Assembly (NCBI GenBank): GCA_945883565.1
Contig: CAMCXO010000001.1
Location: 124,001 to 188,000 of the forward strand
Source of the DNA: Chryseobacterium gleum
GTDB taxonomy: Bacteria; Bacteroidota; Bacteroidia; Flavobacteriales; Schleiferiaceae
Length of the DNA: 64,000 bases
Reading direction: 5' to 3'
Shown here: positions 17,345 through 26,054 of the stretch, one piece after another
Layout of the letters: each line of letters starts with the position of its first letter
Position numbering within the stretch: position 1 is the stretch's first letter
The notes under the pieces: generated by a model
Seen by the model: only the letters and a program-made list of their open reading frames with translations
Told to the model about the DNA's origin: nothing
Database searches by the model: none
Translations under genes and position numbers: made by a program

Positions 17345-17995
17345 TATTCCTATGCGACCACCTCCGATTACGTCGTTATTGGTTCTGTTAGGGGAGTATT
17401 GCCAACCTTCTATATCATCTACTCCCAAAAAACTAATTGTCGCTTCGAGGCTTATATAAGTTCGGTAGCTCGTTCTGATTTTAAATCCACCTCCGCTGAA
17501 AAAGTGGGTGGTCCAATAGGCATTTGGTCGAAGTTCAATCTCTTTTGGGTAAATTTGATTTTCAGCTAGATTGGGATTGTAAAATAAGGCCCCATATCCT
17601 AGTTTTATGTAAGGAGTCCACGACTTTTCTCTTAAATTCTTCCCGAATTTGATCAAATTCATCTCTATAAATGCATTAACCTGTAATGTATGGGTATTCA
17701 CAATGTAACCCCTTCTAGGATTGGTATGATTTTCGTCTTTAGAACTTAAAAATCCATATGTAAGTTCTGAACCTAAAACAAACCATGAACCATACGTGCG
17801 CTTTAGATGGGTTGAAAACTGTGGTCTAACATCTGCTAAATACCCTGAAATTTCGCCCGTGGAAACTTCGCCATTGTGTAAAATTATCCCCGCAGAGGCA
17901 CCAAAATCGGTATATCGCATATGGCGTTGACCAAAAGCGGAAATTGAAGCCACTAAAAGCAACAATAGGCATGATTTAATTTTCAATTGAGCCAT
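17327..17995 (-). CDS. DUF6089-type outer-membrane beta-barrel protein
   Basis: 222 residues. A signal peptide ends near SAFGQ (about residue 22). The rest alternates aromatic and polar residues in beta-strands (YTDFGASAGIILHNGE, PYIKLGYGALFYNP) and ends in an aromatic residue (YMIF), as small outer-membrane barrels do. Bacteroidota carry several DUF6089 proteins of unknown role. The 3' end overlaps uvrA and the 5' end overlaps yaaA by 20 bp, so it is tightly packed downstream of yaaA. Confidence 0.85.
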   Translation of the reverse strand: MAQLKIKSCLLLLLVASISAFGQRHMRYTDFGASAGIILHNGEVSTGEISGYLADVRPQFSTHLKRTYGSWFVLGSELTYGFLSSKDENHTNPRRGYIVNTHTLQVNAFIEMNLIKFGKNLREKSWTPYIKLGYGALFYNPNLAENQIYPKEIELRPNAYWTTHFFSGGGFKIRTSYRTYISLEATISFLGVDDIEGWQYSPNRTNNDVIGGGRIGISYMIF

Positions 17996-18773
17996 TTATT
18001 GGGTGATTTCTTAAAAAAACCGATTTATGAGAATTGGATAATTCTCGAGCGTAAAAATAGCCACTTGATTGAAAACTTAAAGTATCTTTTAAAAATTCTA
18101 TTTTATTTTCTAAAACATAACGTGCAAATTGACCCCGTGCTTGCTTTAGATAAACCTGAATTTTTTTTGGCTTCTTCCCAGGGAAAACTTCAAAAAAATC
18201 AACTTCATGAACATGATCAAAAAGGTCTTTTGGAATTGCTTCACCATATTCTTTTGAAGCCAAATTGATCAGCAAACCATCTGAATTGTTAAATGTTGCA
18301 AAAAAACGCTTCGCATCTTCTTGCCAAAAATCTTTTAAATTTTTTATTTTCAAAGAGTTCTTAATTTCATCAGGTAATTTTGTGGACATTTCCAGCCTAT
18401 AGGGCCAAATAGCATCCATTGGTTTTAAAAACCCATATAAGCCAGATAAGATAACCAAGTGACTCTGGGCATACTCAAATGTGTCAGCACTCCATGAAGT
18501 TGAAGCCAAACCCCTGTACACTTCACCATCAAAACATAGAATTGCTGCATATTTAGCATAATTAGAACTACCCCAATTCAAATTTCTTTTATTGTTTTCA
18601 TAAGCTAAAACCTCATTAATACCGTGTAGGGCTTGTAGCATTATTGCATCCAATTGGCGTATGTGCTGGTTCAAAATTTGGGCTTTTTCTATGAAAAACG
18701 GCTCTGAAAGCTGTAATTCTCCATTATATTCCCTTAAATTTAAACGTTTTGCAGGAGAAATTGTGAGTAACAT
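17976..18773 (-). CDS. yaaA: Peroxide stress protein YaaA (DUF328/UPF0246)
   Basis: 265 residues from MLLTISPAKRLN, the usual first residues of the family. A longer frame to 18908 would add 45 unrelated residues and run into the divergent lipoprotein gene. YaaA lowers free iron during peroxide stress in E. coli and binds DNA. Family motifs seen are ILCFDGEVYRGL, ILSGLYGFLKPMDAIWPYRLEM and NLASKEYGEAI. It is cytoplasmic. It diverges from the CsgG-like lipoprotein gene with a 95-bp shared upstream region. Confidence 0.93.
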   Translation of the reverse strand: MLLTISPAKRLNLREYNGELQLSEPFFIEKAQILNQHIRQLDAIMLQALHGINEVLAYENNKRNLNWGSSNYAKYAAILCFDGEVYRGLASTSWSADTFEYAQSHLVILSGLYGFLKPMDAIWPYRLEMSTKLPDEIKNSLKIKNLKDFWQEDAKRFFATFNNSDGLLINLASKEYGEAIPKDLFDHVHEVDFFEVFPGKKPKKIQVYLKQARGQFARYVLENKIEFLKDTLSFQSSGYFYARELSNSHKSVFLRNHPINGSIEN

Positions 18774-18838
18774 ACATATTCTTAATACACTGCATAAAAG
18801 TAAACTTAATTGGCACCTTTTTTGGGAATCAAGCCTAG

Positions 18839-18846
18839 TATATTTG
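18839..18846 (+). promoter_or_regulatory. -7 box of a likely promoter for the CsgG/LPP20 lipoprotein operon
   Basis: TATATTTG is a perfect TAnnTTTG and lies 22 bp before the start codon at 18869. A TTTG at 18821 is present, but at only 14-bp spacing. It faces away from yaaA. Confidence 0.45.
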
Positions 18847-18868
18847 TTCAAAACCCTCAAATTTCGAA

Positions 18869-20251
18869 ATGAAGTTGAAAAAAATATTTTTTCATGTAAG
18901 CCTAACAATTGTATTAGCAGCTTGCAGTGGGACGAATGGCCTGTATAAGAAGGGGCTCAAGCTAGAAAATGCTGGCTTACAGCAAGAAGCCATTGAATAT
19001 TACATCTCAGCACTAAGCAGAAAACCCACTAACGTTGAGGCCAAAATCAAGCTTAAACAAACTGGGCAAAAAGCACTCGACAATATTTTGAGCGACTTTT
19101 ATCAGGGCCATTCGGTTGATGACGACAAGCGCGCGGTAGAAGCCTTCCAAAATGCAGAACAATTTCATAAACGCGTACAACTGGCTGGAGTAGAATTAGA
19201 AATCCCTGAATTGTATTTTGAGATGTTCGAAGAGTCAAAAAGTCGCTTATTAGGCCAACTTTATCAAGAAGCTCAATTGAGTTTAAATCAACGGAATTAT
19301 AGCGAAGCCCATAAGAAGTTATCTGACATTAAAAAGCTTAATCCATCTTATAAAGACGCCACTGAATTGTATTCTATAGCAGAAAAAGAACCTTTATATC
19401 AAAATGCTTTAGCGTCTTATGATTTAGGAGAATATAGAAAGGCTTATAAGATTTTTACTGAAATTAATGCCACCGGGTATTATAAAGAAAGTAAAGATTT
19501 AGCTTCAATTTGCCTGGAAAACGGAAAATATACCGTTGCATTAATGCCTATTGAAGGTCAAGGAAAAGAAAGAGATGCGGCAGAGGCCATTACGGCTGCT
19601 ATAGTTAAATCAGTTCTAAATGGAAACAATCCCTTTATTAGACTTCTCGATCGCTCACAAACAGAGGCAATAATAAAGGAGCAATTTCTGAATATGTCTA
19701 CTGAAATTGACGGAAACGATATCAGTAAAACCGGTCAAATACTTGGTGCAGACGTACTTTTAATAGGTAGAATTGTGAGTGTTAATATACAGGAAGGAGT
19801 TCCATTAAGAAATACATACAATGGTTTCATTGCAAGACCAATCAAAAAAGTTGATCCTAAGACCGGTGTTGAGGCTACAGCCTATTCATACGGCCGGGTT
19901 CAGTATAGAACAGTAAATCAATCAAATTATGCTAATTGCACTTTCCAATATCGATTGGTTTCGGCTAAAACAGGTGAAGTTTTGGCTGCCGACCTTATAA
20001 CGCTAGATAAAAAAGACGAAGTCGAGTACTTAGAATACAATGGAGATATTAGGCAGCTCTATCCAGGCACTTGGGGCAAAACACCTATGCAAGATAGGGT
20101 GGACAATAACTTCAGAAGTAGACAAAACATTAACCGGCTTTTTCAGGCTCGGAGAGACCTAAGCTCTAGTACTTCTATGGCTAGCTTTATCTTTTCAGAA
20201 ATTGGTCAAAAAGTTGCGAATAGTGTTCAAAATAAATTAGATGAAGAATGA
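18869..20251 (+). CDS. CsgG/HfaB-family lipoprotein with N-terminal TPR-like region
   Basis: 460 residues. The lipobox LAAC puts the acylated Cys at residue 19, so this is a lipoprotein. Residues about 25-200 look like TPR helices (AIEYYISALSRKP, YSEAHKKLSDIKKLNP). The second half has CsgG-family motifs: KYTVALMPIEG, FIRLLDRSQTEAIIKEQF and TGQILGADVLLIGRI. CsgG forms the curli secretion pore and HfaB anchors a holdfast. This longer TPR version may instead be an anchor or assembly factor. The stop overlaps the next gene by 4 bp. Confidence 0.82.
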   Translation: MKLKKIFFHVSLTIVLAACSGTNGLYKKGLKLENAGLQQEAIEYYISALSRKPTNVEAKIKLKQTGQKALDNILSDFYQGHSVDDDKRAVEAFQNAEQFHKRVQLAGVELEIPELYFEMFEESKSRLLGQLYQEAQLSLNQRNYSEAHKKLSDIKKLNPSYKDATELYSIAEKEPLYQNALASYDLGEYRKAYKIFTEINATGYYKESKDLASICLENGKYTVALMPIEGQGKERDAAEAITAAIVKSVLNGNNPFIRLLDRSQTEAIIKEQFLNMSTEIDGNDISKTGQILGADVLLIGRIVSVNIQEGVPLRNTYNGFIARPIKKVDPKTGVEATAYSYGRVQYRTVNQSNYANCTFQYRLVSAKTGEVLAADLITLDKKDEVEYLEYNGDIRQLYPGTWGKTPMQDRVDNNFRSRQNINRLFQARRDLSSSTSMASFIFSEIGQKVANSVQNKLDEE

Positions 20252-21639
20252 AATGGATTCATGTATTTATATTGGCAGGATTTCTATTTGGAATTTTGGG
20301 TTGTAAAAGTAAAATAGAAACTGTCGAACAAGCGGCTATTGATTTAAGACCTTCTTGGGTCAAAAGCAGACCTATAGTCAGTGGTTCCTATGTAGGAATA
20401 GCTTCTGCTCGAAAGGTCACGGGTTCTACTGATCATATCACTATTGCTCGAAATCAAGCTTTAAGTGCTTTGGCAGGTGAAATATCTTTACAAGTCAGTG
20501 GCTCTTCATTGCTAAATCAAATGGAGAACAGTTCACAATATAGCGAACGATTTCAGTCTAATATTAGAACTAAAACAGCTAAGTTCCTTGAGGGCTATGA
20601 ACTTCAAGATGTATATGAAACCGAATTTGAATATTGGGTTTATTATACTCTCGATAGGAACCTCTATCAGAAACTCCAGAACCAAAAAAGAGAACAGGCA
20701 ATCTCTTTAAGCGTTGAGTTATTTAAAGAAGCTGAATCATATTATAACAATGGGAATGATATTTTGGCAATAGAACAATATTTGAAAGCATTAGAATCAA
20801 TTGGTGACTTTTGGAATGAACCATTACAAACAGAAATAGATGGGAAAAATGTTTTTCTGGGCAATTTAATCTTTACAAACCTTTCAAAAACCATAAGAGG
20901 ATTAGACATAAAACCCATAAAAAATGAAGTGGAATGGATACGAGGTTCGGATTTACCAAGTGATCTATTAACTTTTGAAGTGCGCTCACATACTGGTATT
21001 TTGCTTTCAGATGTGCCTATTTTTATGAGTTTAGAAGGAATTCGACTAATGCAGCAAGAGTTTTTTACTAAGCGAAATGGCCAAGTTAGTTTAAACCAAT
21101 TCATTGATGACACTGAAAGAAAAACATCAAGATTAAGTGCTACGTTGAACATGGTTTCAGTAATTAATAGAAGTACAAGAGATCCTTTAATTGGTATTAT
21201 GGCCAATGCCGTGCGCCCTCCTGAAGAAAGCTTAGAGCTAATTTTCATAATGCCTACTGTTTACTTGTCAGGTTCTGAATTATATATGGGACAAGCTAGA
21301 CCAAATATGTTGGTAAGAGAAGCTTTTGAAAGTGCTTTGTTCAAAGATAATTTTTCAATAAGCACGAATTCTAATGCAGATTTTTACATTGAAATTTCTT
21401 TGACTGCCCAGAATGGAGGAAGTGTTGACCGATTTGTTTCAGTATTCTTAAATGGACGTATTCGCGTTACTAACAAACAAGGACGACTTGTTCATGAGAT
21501 TAAAATCGACAACGTAAAAGGTGTTCAGGTGAATTATGAAAGGGCTGTGAATGATGCATTCGATAAAGTTAGTAGAGAGGTTGAAAGAAGATACTTTAGA
21601 GATATCAAACGCGCCATGTTAAGCCCCCAAAATCCCTAA
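20248..21639 (+). CDS. LPP20-family lipoprotein
   Basis: 463 residues. The lipobox GILGC places the acylated Cys at residue 19. The N-terminal part matches the LPP20 fold (PSWVKSRPIVSGSYVGIASAR, RNQALSALAGEISLQVSGSS). The C-terminal two thirds are not familiar to me and hold predicted beta-rich segments (VYLSGSELYMGQARP). The start overlaps the CsgG-like gene by 4 bp, so the pair is coupled. CsgG plus LPP20 pairs occur elsewhere in bacteria with flagellar or surface-assembly links. The role here is unknown. Confidence 0.78.
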   Translation: MKWIHVFILAGFLFGILGCKSKIETVEQAAIDLRPSWVKSRPIVSGSYVGIASARKVTGSTDHITIARNQALSALAGEISLQVSGSSLLNQMENSSQYSERFQSNIRTKTAKFLEGYELQDVYETEFEYWVYYTLDRNLYQKLQNQKREQAISLSVELFKEAESYYNNGNDILAIEQYLKALESIGDFWNEPLQTEIDGKNVFLGNLIFTNLSKTIRGLDIKPIKNEVEWIRGSDLPSDLLTFEVRSHTGILLSDVPIFMSLEGIRLMQQEFFTKRNGQVSLNQFIDDTERKTSRLSATLNMVSVINRSTRDPLIGIMANAVRPPEESLELIFIMPTVYLSGSELYMGQARPNMLVREAFESALFKDNFSISTNSNADFYIEISLTAQNGGSVDRFVSVFLNGRIRVTNKQGRLVHEIKIDNVKGVQVNYERAVNDAFDKVSREVERRYFRDIKRAMLSPQNP

Positions 21640-22335
21640 TTGAATACACAATTGAAAGCAGCAATTTTACTTCATGGTTCAGGTGTTTATGACGGAACCG
21701 AAATTCAGGAAGCCGTTCTTTGCATGTTGGCTTTAAATGAATACAATATTGATTACGAATGTTTTGCTCCTAATATTCCACAGTTCCATGTAATCAACCA
21801 CTTGAACGGTGAAGTAAGTCAAGAAATTCGAAATGTTTTGACAGAATCTGCACGGATTGCACGAGGACACGTATTTGATGTTAATGAGATGAATGTTAAA
21901 AATTTTGATTGTTTAATTATGCCCGGTGGATTCGGAACTGCAAAGAACCTAACTACTTGGGCTATTAATGGTTCAAATACTAGACTTGAAGAAAGTGTAC
22001 TTCAATTTATTGTTTCATTTATTAATGAAAAAAAACCAATTGGAGCTTTGTGTATGAGCCCCACTACTTTGGCTATTGCACTTAGAAGTCTATCAAAAGA
22101 AGCCATTTTAACAGTTGGTTCGAATATCGAGGCATCACATTACGACATTGCTTCTATTTCTATTGAAATGGAATCTATTGGAATGAAGCCTGTTATGAAA
22201 ACAATTAAAGAAATTTCTATTGATAAAGTGCACAAAATTGTCTGTGCTCCTTGTTATATGATGGACGGCTCTATTCTTGACGTTTATTTAAATATTAAGA
22301 ATATGGTTTCTGAAATCAATCAACTTATTCAATAA
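21640..22335 (+). CDS. elbB: Isoprenoid biosynthesis glyoxalase ElbB (DJ-1/PfpI superfamily)
   Basis: 231 residues. It opens with AAILLHGSGVYDGTEIQEAV and has the nucleophile-elbow motif KKPIGALCMSPTTLA, with Cys as the likely reactive residue, and IMPGGFGTAKNL. ElbB has weak glyoxalase activity in E. coli, and its natural substrate is uncertain. The start is a TTG directly after the stop of the LPP20 gene (0-bp gap), which makes it the third gene of that run. No better start is in frame. Confidence 0.88.
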   Translation: MNTQLKAAILLHGSGVYDGTEIQEAVLCMLALNEYNIDYECFAPNIPQFHVINHLNGEVSQEIRNVLTESARIARGHVFDVNEMNVKNFDCLIMPGGFGTAKNLTTWAINGSNTRLEESVLQFIVSFINEKKPIGALCMSPTTLAIALRSLSKEAILTVGSNIEASHYDIASISIEMESIGMKPVMKTIKEISIDKVHKIVCAPCYMMDGSILDVYLNIKNMVSEINQLIQ

Positions 22336-22347
22336 TCTTTCTATAAA

Positions 22348-22365
22348 TATGTTATAAATGACATA
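22348..22365. promoter_or_regulatory. Small inverted repeat upstream of hmgA
   Basis: TATGT (22348-22352) and ACATA (22361-22365) are perfect inverted arms with an 8-bp spacer, about 30 bp upstream of the hmgA -7 box. It could be an operator for tyrosine-catabolism control. In AT-rich DNA the match could be chance. Confidence 0.18.
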
Positions 22366-22392
22366 AATCATATCTTCAAATAAATGAGCTTT

Positions 22393-22400
22393 TAATTTTG
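22393..22400 (+). promoter_or_regulatory. -7 box of a likely hmgA promoter
   Basis: TAATTTTG fits TAnnTTTG exactly and is 28 bp before the hmgA ATG. No convincing -33 box is present at 18-19 bp, which may indicate dependence on an activator. Confidence 0.4.
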
Positions 22401-22428
22401 CTAGCTGTGAATTAAAGAAACAGAGGAT

Positions 22429-23586
22429 ATGCCAATTTATCATCAGCTTGGATTAGTACCACATAAAAGACACACTGTATTTGAAAAGCCAAATGGCGGC
22501 ATGTATTATGAACAGCTTTTTGGAACTGAGGGGTTTAGTGGGATGGCTTCATTACTTTATCATCATCATAGGCCGACTATGGTTAAAAATATTTCTGAAG
22601 CTATCGACCTCAGTCCTAAAGTAGCTGTTGAATATAATTTGAATTCACGAATGCTTAAGGGTTGGAATATAGTTCCCAACAAGGATTTTTTAAATTCTAG
22701 AGAAACATTATTGTTTAACAATGATTTGAATATAACACTTGCAGCGCCTTCTGATTCACTAAAATCATATTTCTATAAAAATGCAGACGCTGACGAATTA
22801 CTTTTTATTCATGAAGGTGAAGGTACATTAAGAACTATGCTGGGGAATATCCCCTTTTCTTATGGGGATTATTTAGTTATTCCGCGGGGTATTATTTATC
22901 AAATAGACTTTAATGGACCAAATAACAGAATTTTTATTATTGAATCTTTTAGTCCAATTTATACGCCAAAACGGTATCGAAATCAATTTGGACAGTTACT
23001 CGAACATTCACCGTTTTGTGAAAGAGATATTAGAAAGCCTCAAGATTTGGAAACCCATGACGAAATAGGTGACTTTATAATAAAAATAAAAAAGCAAAAC
23101 CAACTACATGAGGCCATTTATGCCTCACATCCGTTTGACGTAATAGGCTGGGACGGATATAATTATCCATATGCTTTTAGTTCCCACGATTTCGAACCTA
23201 TAACCGGTAGGGTACATCAACCTCCACCTGTTCATCAAACTTTTGAGGCCCATAATTTTGTCGTCTGTACTTTTGCACCTCGTCTATATGATTATCATCC
23301 TAAAGCCATTCCTGCTCCTTACAATCACAGCAATATAGATTCAGATGAGGTCCTTTATTATGTTGATGGCGATTTTATGAGCCGAAATCATGTAGAAAAG
23401 GGCTACATCAGTCTTCATCCAGCAGGAATTCCACACGGACCACATCCTGGGGCATATGAACGCAGCATAGGACAAAAGGAAACCAAAGAACTTGCGGTTA
23501 TGGTTGATACTTTTAAGCCACTAAAACTTACACAACGAGCACTTGATATTCAGGACCCTGAGTATTGGAAAAGCTGGCTCGAATAA
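22429..23586 (+). CDS. hmgA: Homogentisate 1,2-dioxygenase
   Basis: 385 residues, the short bacterial form. It opens the homogentisate ring with O2 and Fe(II) to give maleylacetoacetate in tyrosine breakdown. The start MPIYHQLGLVPHKRH is typical. Likely iron ligands are His and Glu in YNHSNIDSDEVLYY and His in HPAGIPHGPHPGAYE. It is cytoplasmic. The HPPD gene follows 26 bp downstream, so both steps from 4-hydroxyphenylpyruvate are together. Confidence 0.95.
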   Translation: MPIYHQLGLVPHKRHTVFEKPNGGMYYEQLFGTEGFSGMASLLYHHHRPTMVKNISEAIDLSPKVAVEYNLNSRMLKGWNIVPNKDFLNSRETLLFNNDLNITLAAPSDSLKSYFYKNADADELLFIHEGEGTLRTMLGNIPFSYGDYLVIPRGIIYQIDFNGPNNRIFIIESFSPIYTPKRYRNQFGQLLEHSPFCERDIRKPQDLETHDEIGDFIIKIKKQNQLHEAIYASHPFDVIGWDGYNYPYAFSSHDFEPITGRVHQPPPVHQTFEAHNFVVCTFAPRLYDYHPKAIPAPYNHSNIDSDEVLYYVDGDFMSRNHVEKGYISLHPAGIPHGPHPGAYERSIGQKETKELAVMVDTFKPLKLTQRALDIQDPEYWKSWLE

Positions 23587-23612
23587 GCCATCAAAACTGT
23601 AAAATCCGAATT

Positions 23613-24749
23613 ATGAAAACCAGCCCATTAGAAACCTTGCCGAAACTATTTGAAGATGCAGAAGACTTCTTGCCCCTCAATGGAACGGATTATGTGGAAT
23701 TATATGTTGGAAATGCTAAGCAAAGCGCACACTATTACCAAACCGCCTGGGGGTTTCAACCACTTGCATATAGTGGATTAGAAACAGGTTCCAAAGACCG
23801 TGTTTCATATGTACTTCGACAAGATAAAATTACCCTAGTCTTAACTACTCCTTTAAAACCCAACGGATCCATTAACAACCATATAAATACACATGGCGAT
23901 GGAGTTAAAGTTGTAGCGCTTTGGGTAGATGATGCGGCAAAGTCGTGGCTAGAAACGACAAAAAGAGGGGCTAAATCATATTTTGAACCTGAAATAAAAG
24001 AAGATTCTAATGGCCATGTCGTGCTTTCTGGAATTCACACATATGGAGATACAGTTCACATTTTTGTTGAACGCAGCCAATATACCGGTGTCTTTTTGCC
24101 GGGATTCAAGGCTTGGAATCCAGAATATCGTCCGGCTGAGGTGGGCTTAAGATATGTCGACCACATGGTTGGAAATGTTGGGTGGAATGAAATGAACACT
24201 TGGGTTAATTTTTACCGAAATGTGATGGGATTTGCCCAATTGGTTTCTTTTGACGACAAAGACATTTCGACTGAGTTCACAGCTTTAATGTCTAAAGTAA
24301 TGACCAATGGAAATGGGCGAATTAAATTCCCTATTAACGAACCAGCCATAGGCCGTAAAAAAAGCCAAATAGAAGAATACATTGATTTCTACGAGGGTGC
24401 CGGTGTTCAGCATATTGCTGTCGCAACAGAAAATATTATTGAAACTGTAATACAATTAAAATCTAGAGGGGTTGAGTTTTTAAAAGTTCCAGAAACATAC
24501 TACGATACTGTGTTGGATAGAGTAGGGGATATCGATGAAGATTTAGCTCCATTAAAAGCCTTAGGCATTTTAATAGACCGTGATGATGAAGGTTATTTGC
24601 TTCAACTCTTTACTAAACCTGTTGTAGATCGCCCAACAATGTTTTTCGAAGTTATACAAAGAAAAGGTGCAAAGTCTTTTGGGAAAGGTAACTTCAAAGC
24701 ACTTTTTGAGGCTATTGAACGCGAACAAGAATTGAGAGGAACACTATAA
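23613..24749 (+). CDS. hppD: 4-hydroxyphenylpyruvate dioxygenase
   Basis: 378 residues from the ATG at 23613; an in-frame TTG at 23565 would overlap hmgA and add 16 unlikely residues. It converts 4-hydroxyphenylpyruvate to homogentisate. The Fe(II) triad is complete: His184 (YVDHMVGNV), His267 (GVQHIAVAT) and Glu346 (FFEVIQR). It sits directly after hmgA. No fumarylacetoacetate hydrolase gene is in this window. Confidence 0.95.
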   Translation: MKTSPLETLPKLFEDAEDFLPLNGTDYVELYVGNAKQSAHYYQTAWGFQPLAYSGLETGSKDRVSYVLRQDKITLVLTTPLKPNGSINNHINTHGDGVKVVALWVDDAAKSWLETTKRGAKSYFEPEIKEDSNGHVVLSGIHTYGDTVHIFVERSQYTGVFLPGFKAWNPEYRPAEVGLRYVDHMVGNVGWNEMNTWVNFYRNVMGFAQLVSFDDKDISTEFTALMSKVMTNGNGRIKFPINEPAIGRKKSQIEEYIDFYEGAGVQHIAVATENIIETVIQLKSRGVEFLKVPETYYDTVLDRVGDIDEDLAPLKALGILIDRDDEGYLLQLFTKPVVDRPTMFFEVIQRKGAKSFGKGNFKALFEAIEREQELRGTL

Positions 24750-24776
24750 TCGCAGATTTTAAGCCGAAAGAGACCT

Positions 24777-24784
24777 TATATTTG
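24777..24784 (+). promoter_or_regulatory. -7-like box immediately before the HU/SPOR gene
   Basis: TATATTTG is a perfect TAnnTTTG but ends only 4 bp before the ATG at 24789. If used, transcription would begin at or just inside the start codon, giving a leaderless mRNA. It may also be a chance match. Confidence 0.3.
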
Positions 24785-24788
24785 TTAC

Positions 24789-25895
24789 ATGCGTTTGGAA
24801 TTGTACATAGCCGACTTATTAGAACGTCATTCATGTGTAATGGTTCCTGGATTTGGTGGTTTTGTTTCTCAATATGATGAGGCGATTGTTCAAGCCTACA
24901 TTGGAATGTTTAGACCACCACGAAAAAAGTTGGCTTTTAACATCCATCTAAACTCAAATGATGGACTTTTACAAACCTATATCGCTAAAGTTAATAATTG
25001 TAGTTACGAACAAGCATTACATTGGCTTCAACAAACGGTAAAACAGTGGCTTAATAAGCTTAATCAGGACGGTCAATTAGATATTTCACCAATTGGAGCA
25101 CTATATTCTAATGATAACGGTTTAATTCATTTTATTCCGGAGAATAAATTAGATTTCATTTGTGAGACATTTGCTATGAGCTCTTTTCACTTACAGCCCT
25201 TAATTAACGCCATAAATTTACCGAATAATTTAAATGACTCGCAAAGTGCCCAAAAACAGATTATTCCAATGGGCCAACGAGCTAAATTGTTAAGTCGACT
25301 ACAGTTAAAATGGGCGTCATTATTATTTCCATTTATTTTTATCAGCCTTTTTTGGGCTTTAGATTACAATCAATCAGTCGCCTCAAAATGGGATGTATTT
25401 AATTACTTTGGACCAGTTGTTTTTGGATTGTCTCAAAGTTCTTTGGCTTCGGATAAAACCGAAGTTTACGCTGGATGGAATCCAAATACTGATTTATGGA
25501 AACAAAAAACTATTATGCCTTTTGTAGGAAAAGGCATTGAATTTAAGTCTGAAAGCGTTATACCCAAGAAAGATTCGATTAATAATATTGATAAAAACCA
25601 TTCAGAATTTTATGAATCTTTAAAGATAAATAACAAATTGACTGTTACAAAAGAAACTACTGATAGCATTGCTCATTTACAGTTCTATGTTGTGATTGGT
25701 TCATTTCAAGATATTAAGAATGCGGAAAAGTTGAAATCAACTTTAACTGTTAATGGTTACAAAATTGAAGTAATGAAAAAAGGCAGTATGTTTCGAGTAG
25801 GAGTTTTAGGATATAGAACACGACTTGAAGCTCAAAAAGAGCTAATTAACCTGCAGGAAAATATTAGTCCTGATGCATGGATAGCTGTAATGTAA
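24789..25895 (+). CDS. HU-like (CCDC81-type) and SPOR domain membrane protein
   Basis: 368 residues. The N-terminal region RLELYIADLLERHSCVMVPG plus GFGGFVSQYD is the prokaryotic CCDC81/HU-type domain (residues 1 to about 60), with a second HU-like part to about 130. One membrane helix follows at about 178-193 (WASLLFPFIFISLFWAL). The last about 75 residues are a SPOR domain (FYVVIGSFQDIKNAEKL), which binds glycan strands stripped of side chains at division sites. The order suggests a protein linking a cytoplasmic HU-like domain to septal peptidoglycan. Partners are unknown. Confidence 0.85.
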   Translation: MRLELYIADLLERHSCVMVPGFGGFVSQYDEAIVQAYIGMFRPPRKKLAFNIHLNSNDGLLQTYIAKVNNCSYEQALHWLQQTVKQWLNKLNQDGQLDISPIGALYSNDNGLIHFIPENKLDFICETFAMSSFHLQPLINAINLPNNLNDSQSAQKQIIPMGQRAKLLSRLQLKWASLLFPFIFISLFWALDYNQSVASKWDVFNYFGPVVFGLSQSSLASDKTEVYAGWNPNTDLWKQKTIMPFVGKGIEFKSESVIPKKDSINNIDKNHSEFYESLKINNKLTVTKETTDSIAHLQFYVVIGSFQDIKNAEKLKSTLTVNGYKIEVMKKGSMFRVGVLGYRTRLEAQKELINLQENISPDAWIAVM

Positions 25896-25937
25896 CCATT
25901 AATTAAAGGTTTTGTTACATACTTGTGTCATTTATGT

Positions 25938-25967
25938 AAAAAAGCCACCTAAACAGTGGCTTTTTTT
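25938..25967. terminator. Bidirectional terminator between the HU/SPOR gene and tRNA-Pro
   Basis: AAAGCCAC and GTGGCTTT form a stem with a CTAAACA loop, flanked by an A-run on the left and a T-run on the right. It can end transcription from the plus-strand gene (stop at 25895) and from tRNA-Pro on the minus strand. Confidence 0.75.
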
Positions 25968-25969
25968 AG

Positions 25970-26043
25970 TCGGGGTGGCAGGATTCGAACCTACGACCTC
26001 CTGCTCCCAAAGCAGGCGCGATACCGGGCTACGCTACACCCCG
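25970..26043 (-). tRNA. tRNA-Pro (anticodon TGG)
   Basis: 74 nt on the minus strand. The acceptor stem pairs CGGGGTG with CACCCCG, and the discriminator A is at 25970. The anticodon stem is CCTGC/GCAGG around loop TTTGGGA, with anticodon TGG. The T loop reads TTCGAAT. The first base is C, as is usual for tRNA-Pro. CCA is not encoded. Confidence 0.96.
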
Positions 26044-26054
26044 AAGACGGGCGG

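Noticed and set aside
17976-18908. Longer yaaA reading frame starting at 18908
   Set aside because: The added 45 residues do not look like the family, which starts at MLLTISPAKRL, and would overlap the divergent lipoprotein start.
20742-21248. 168-residue open frame on the minus strand inside the LPP20 gene
   Set aside because: It lies wholly opposite a well-supported lipoprotein gene, has no recognisable motif, and its composition (Ser, Lys and Ile rich) is that of an antisense shadow.
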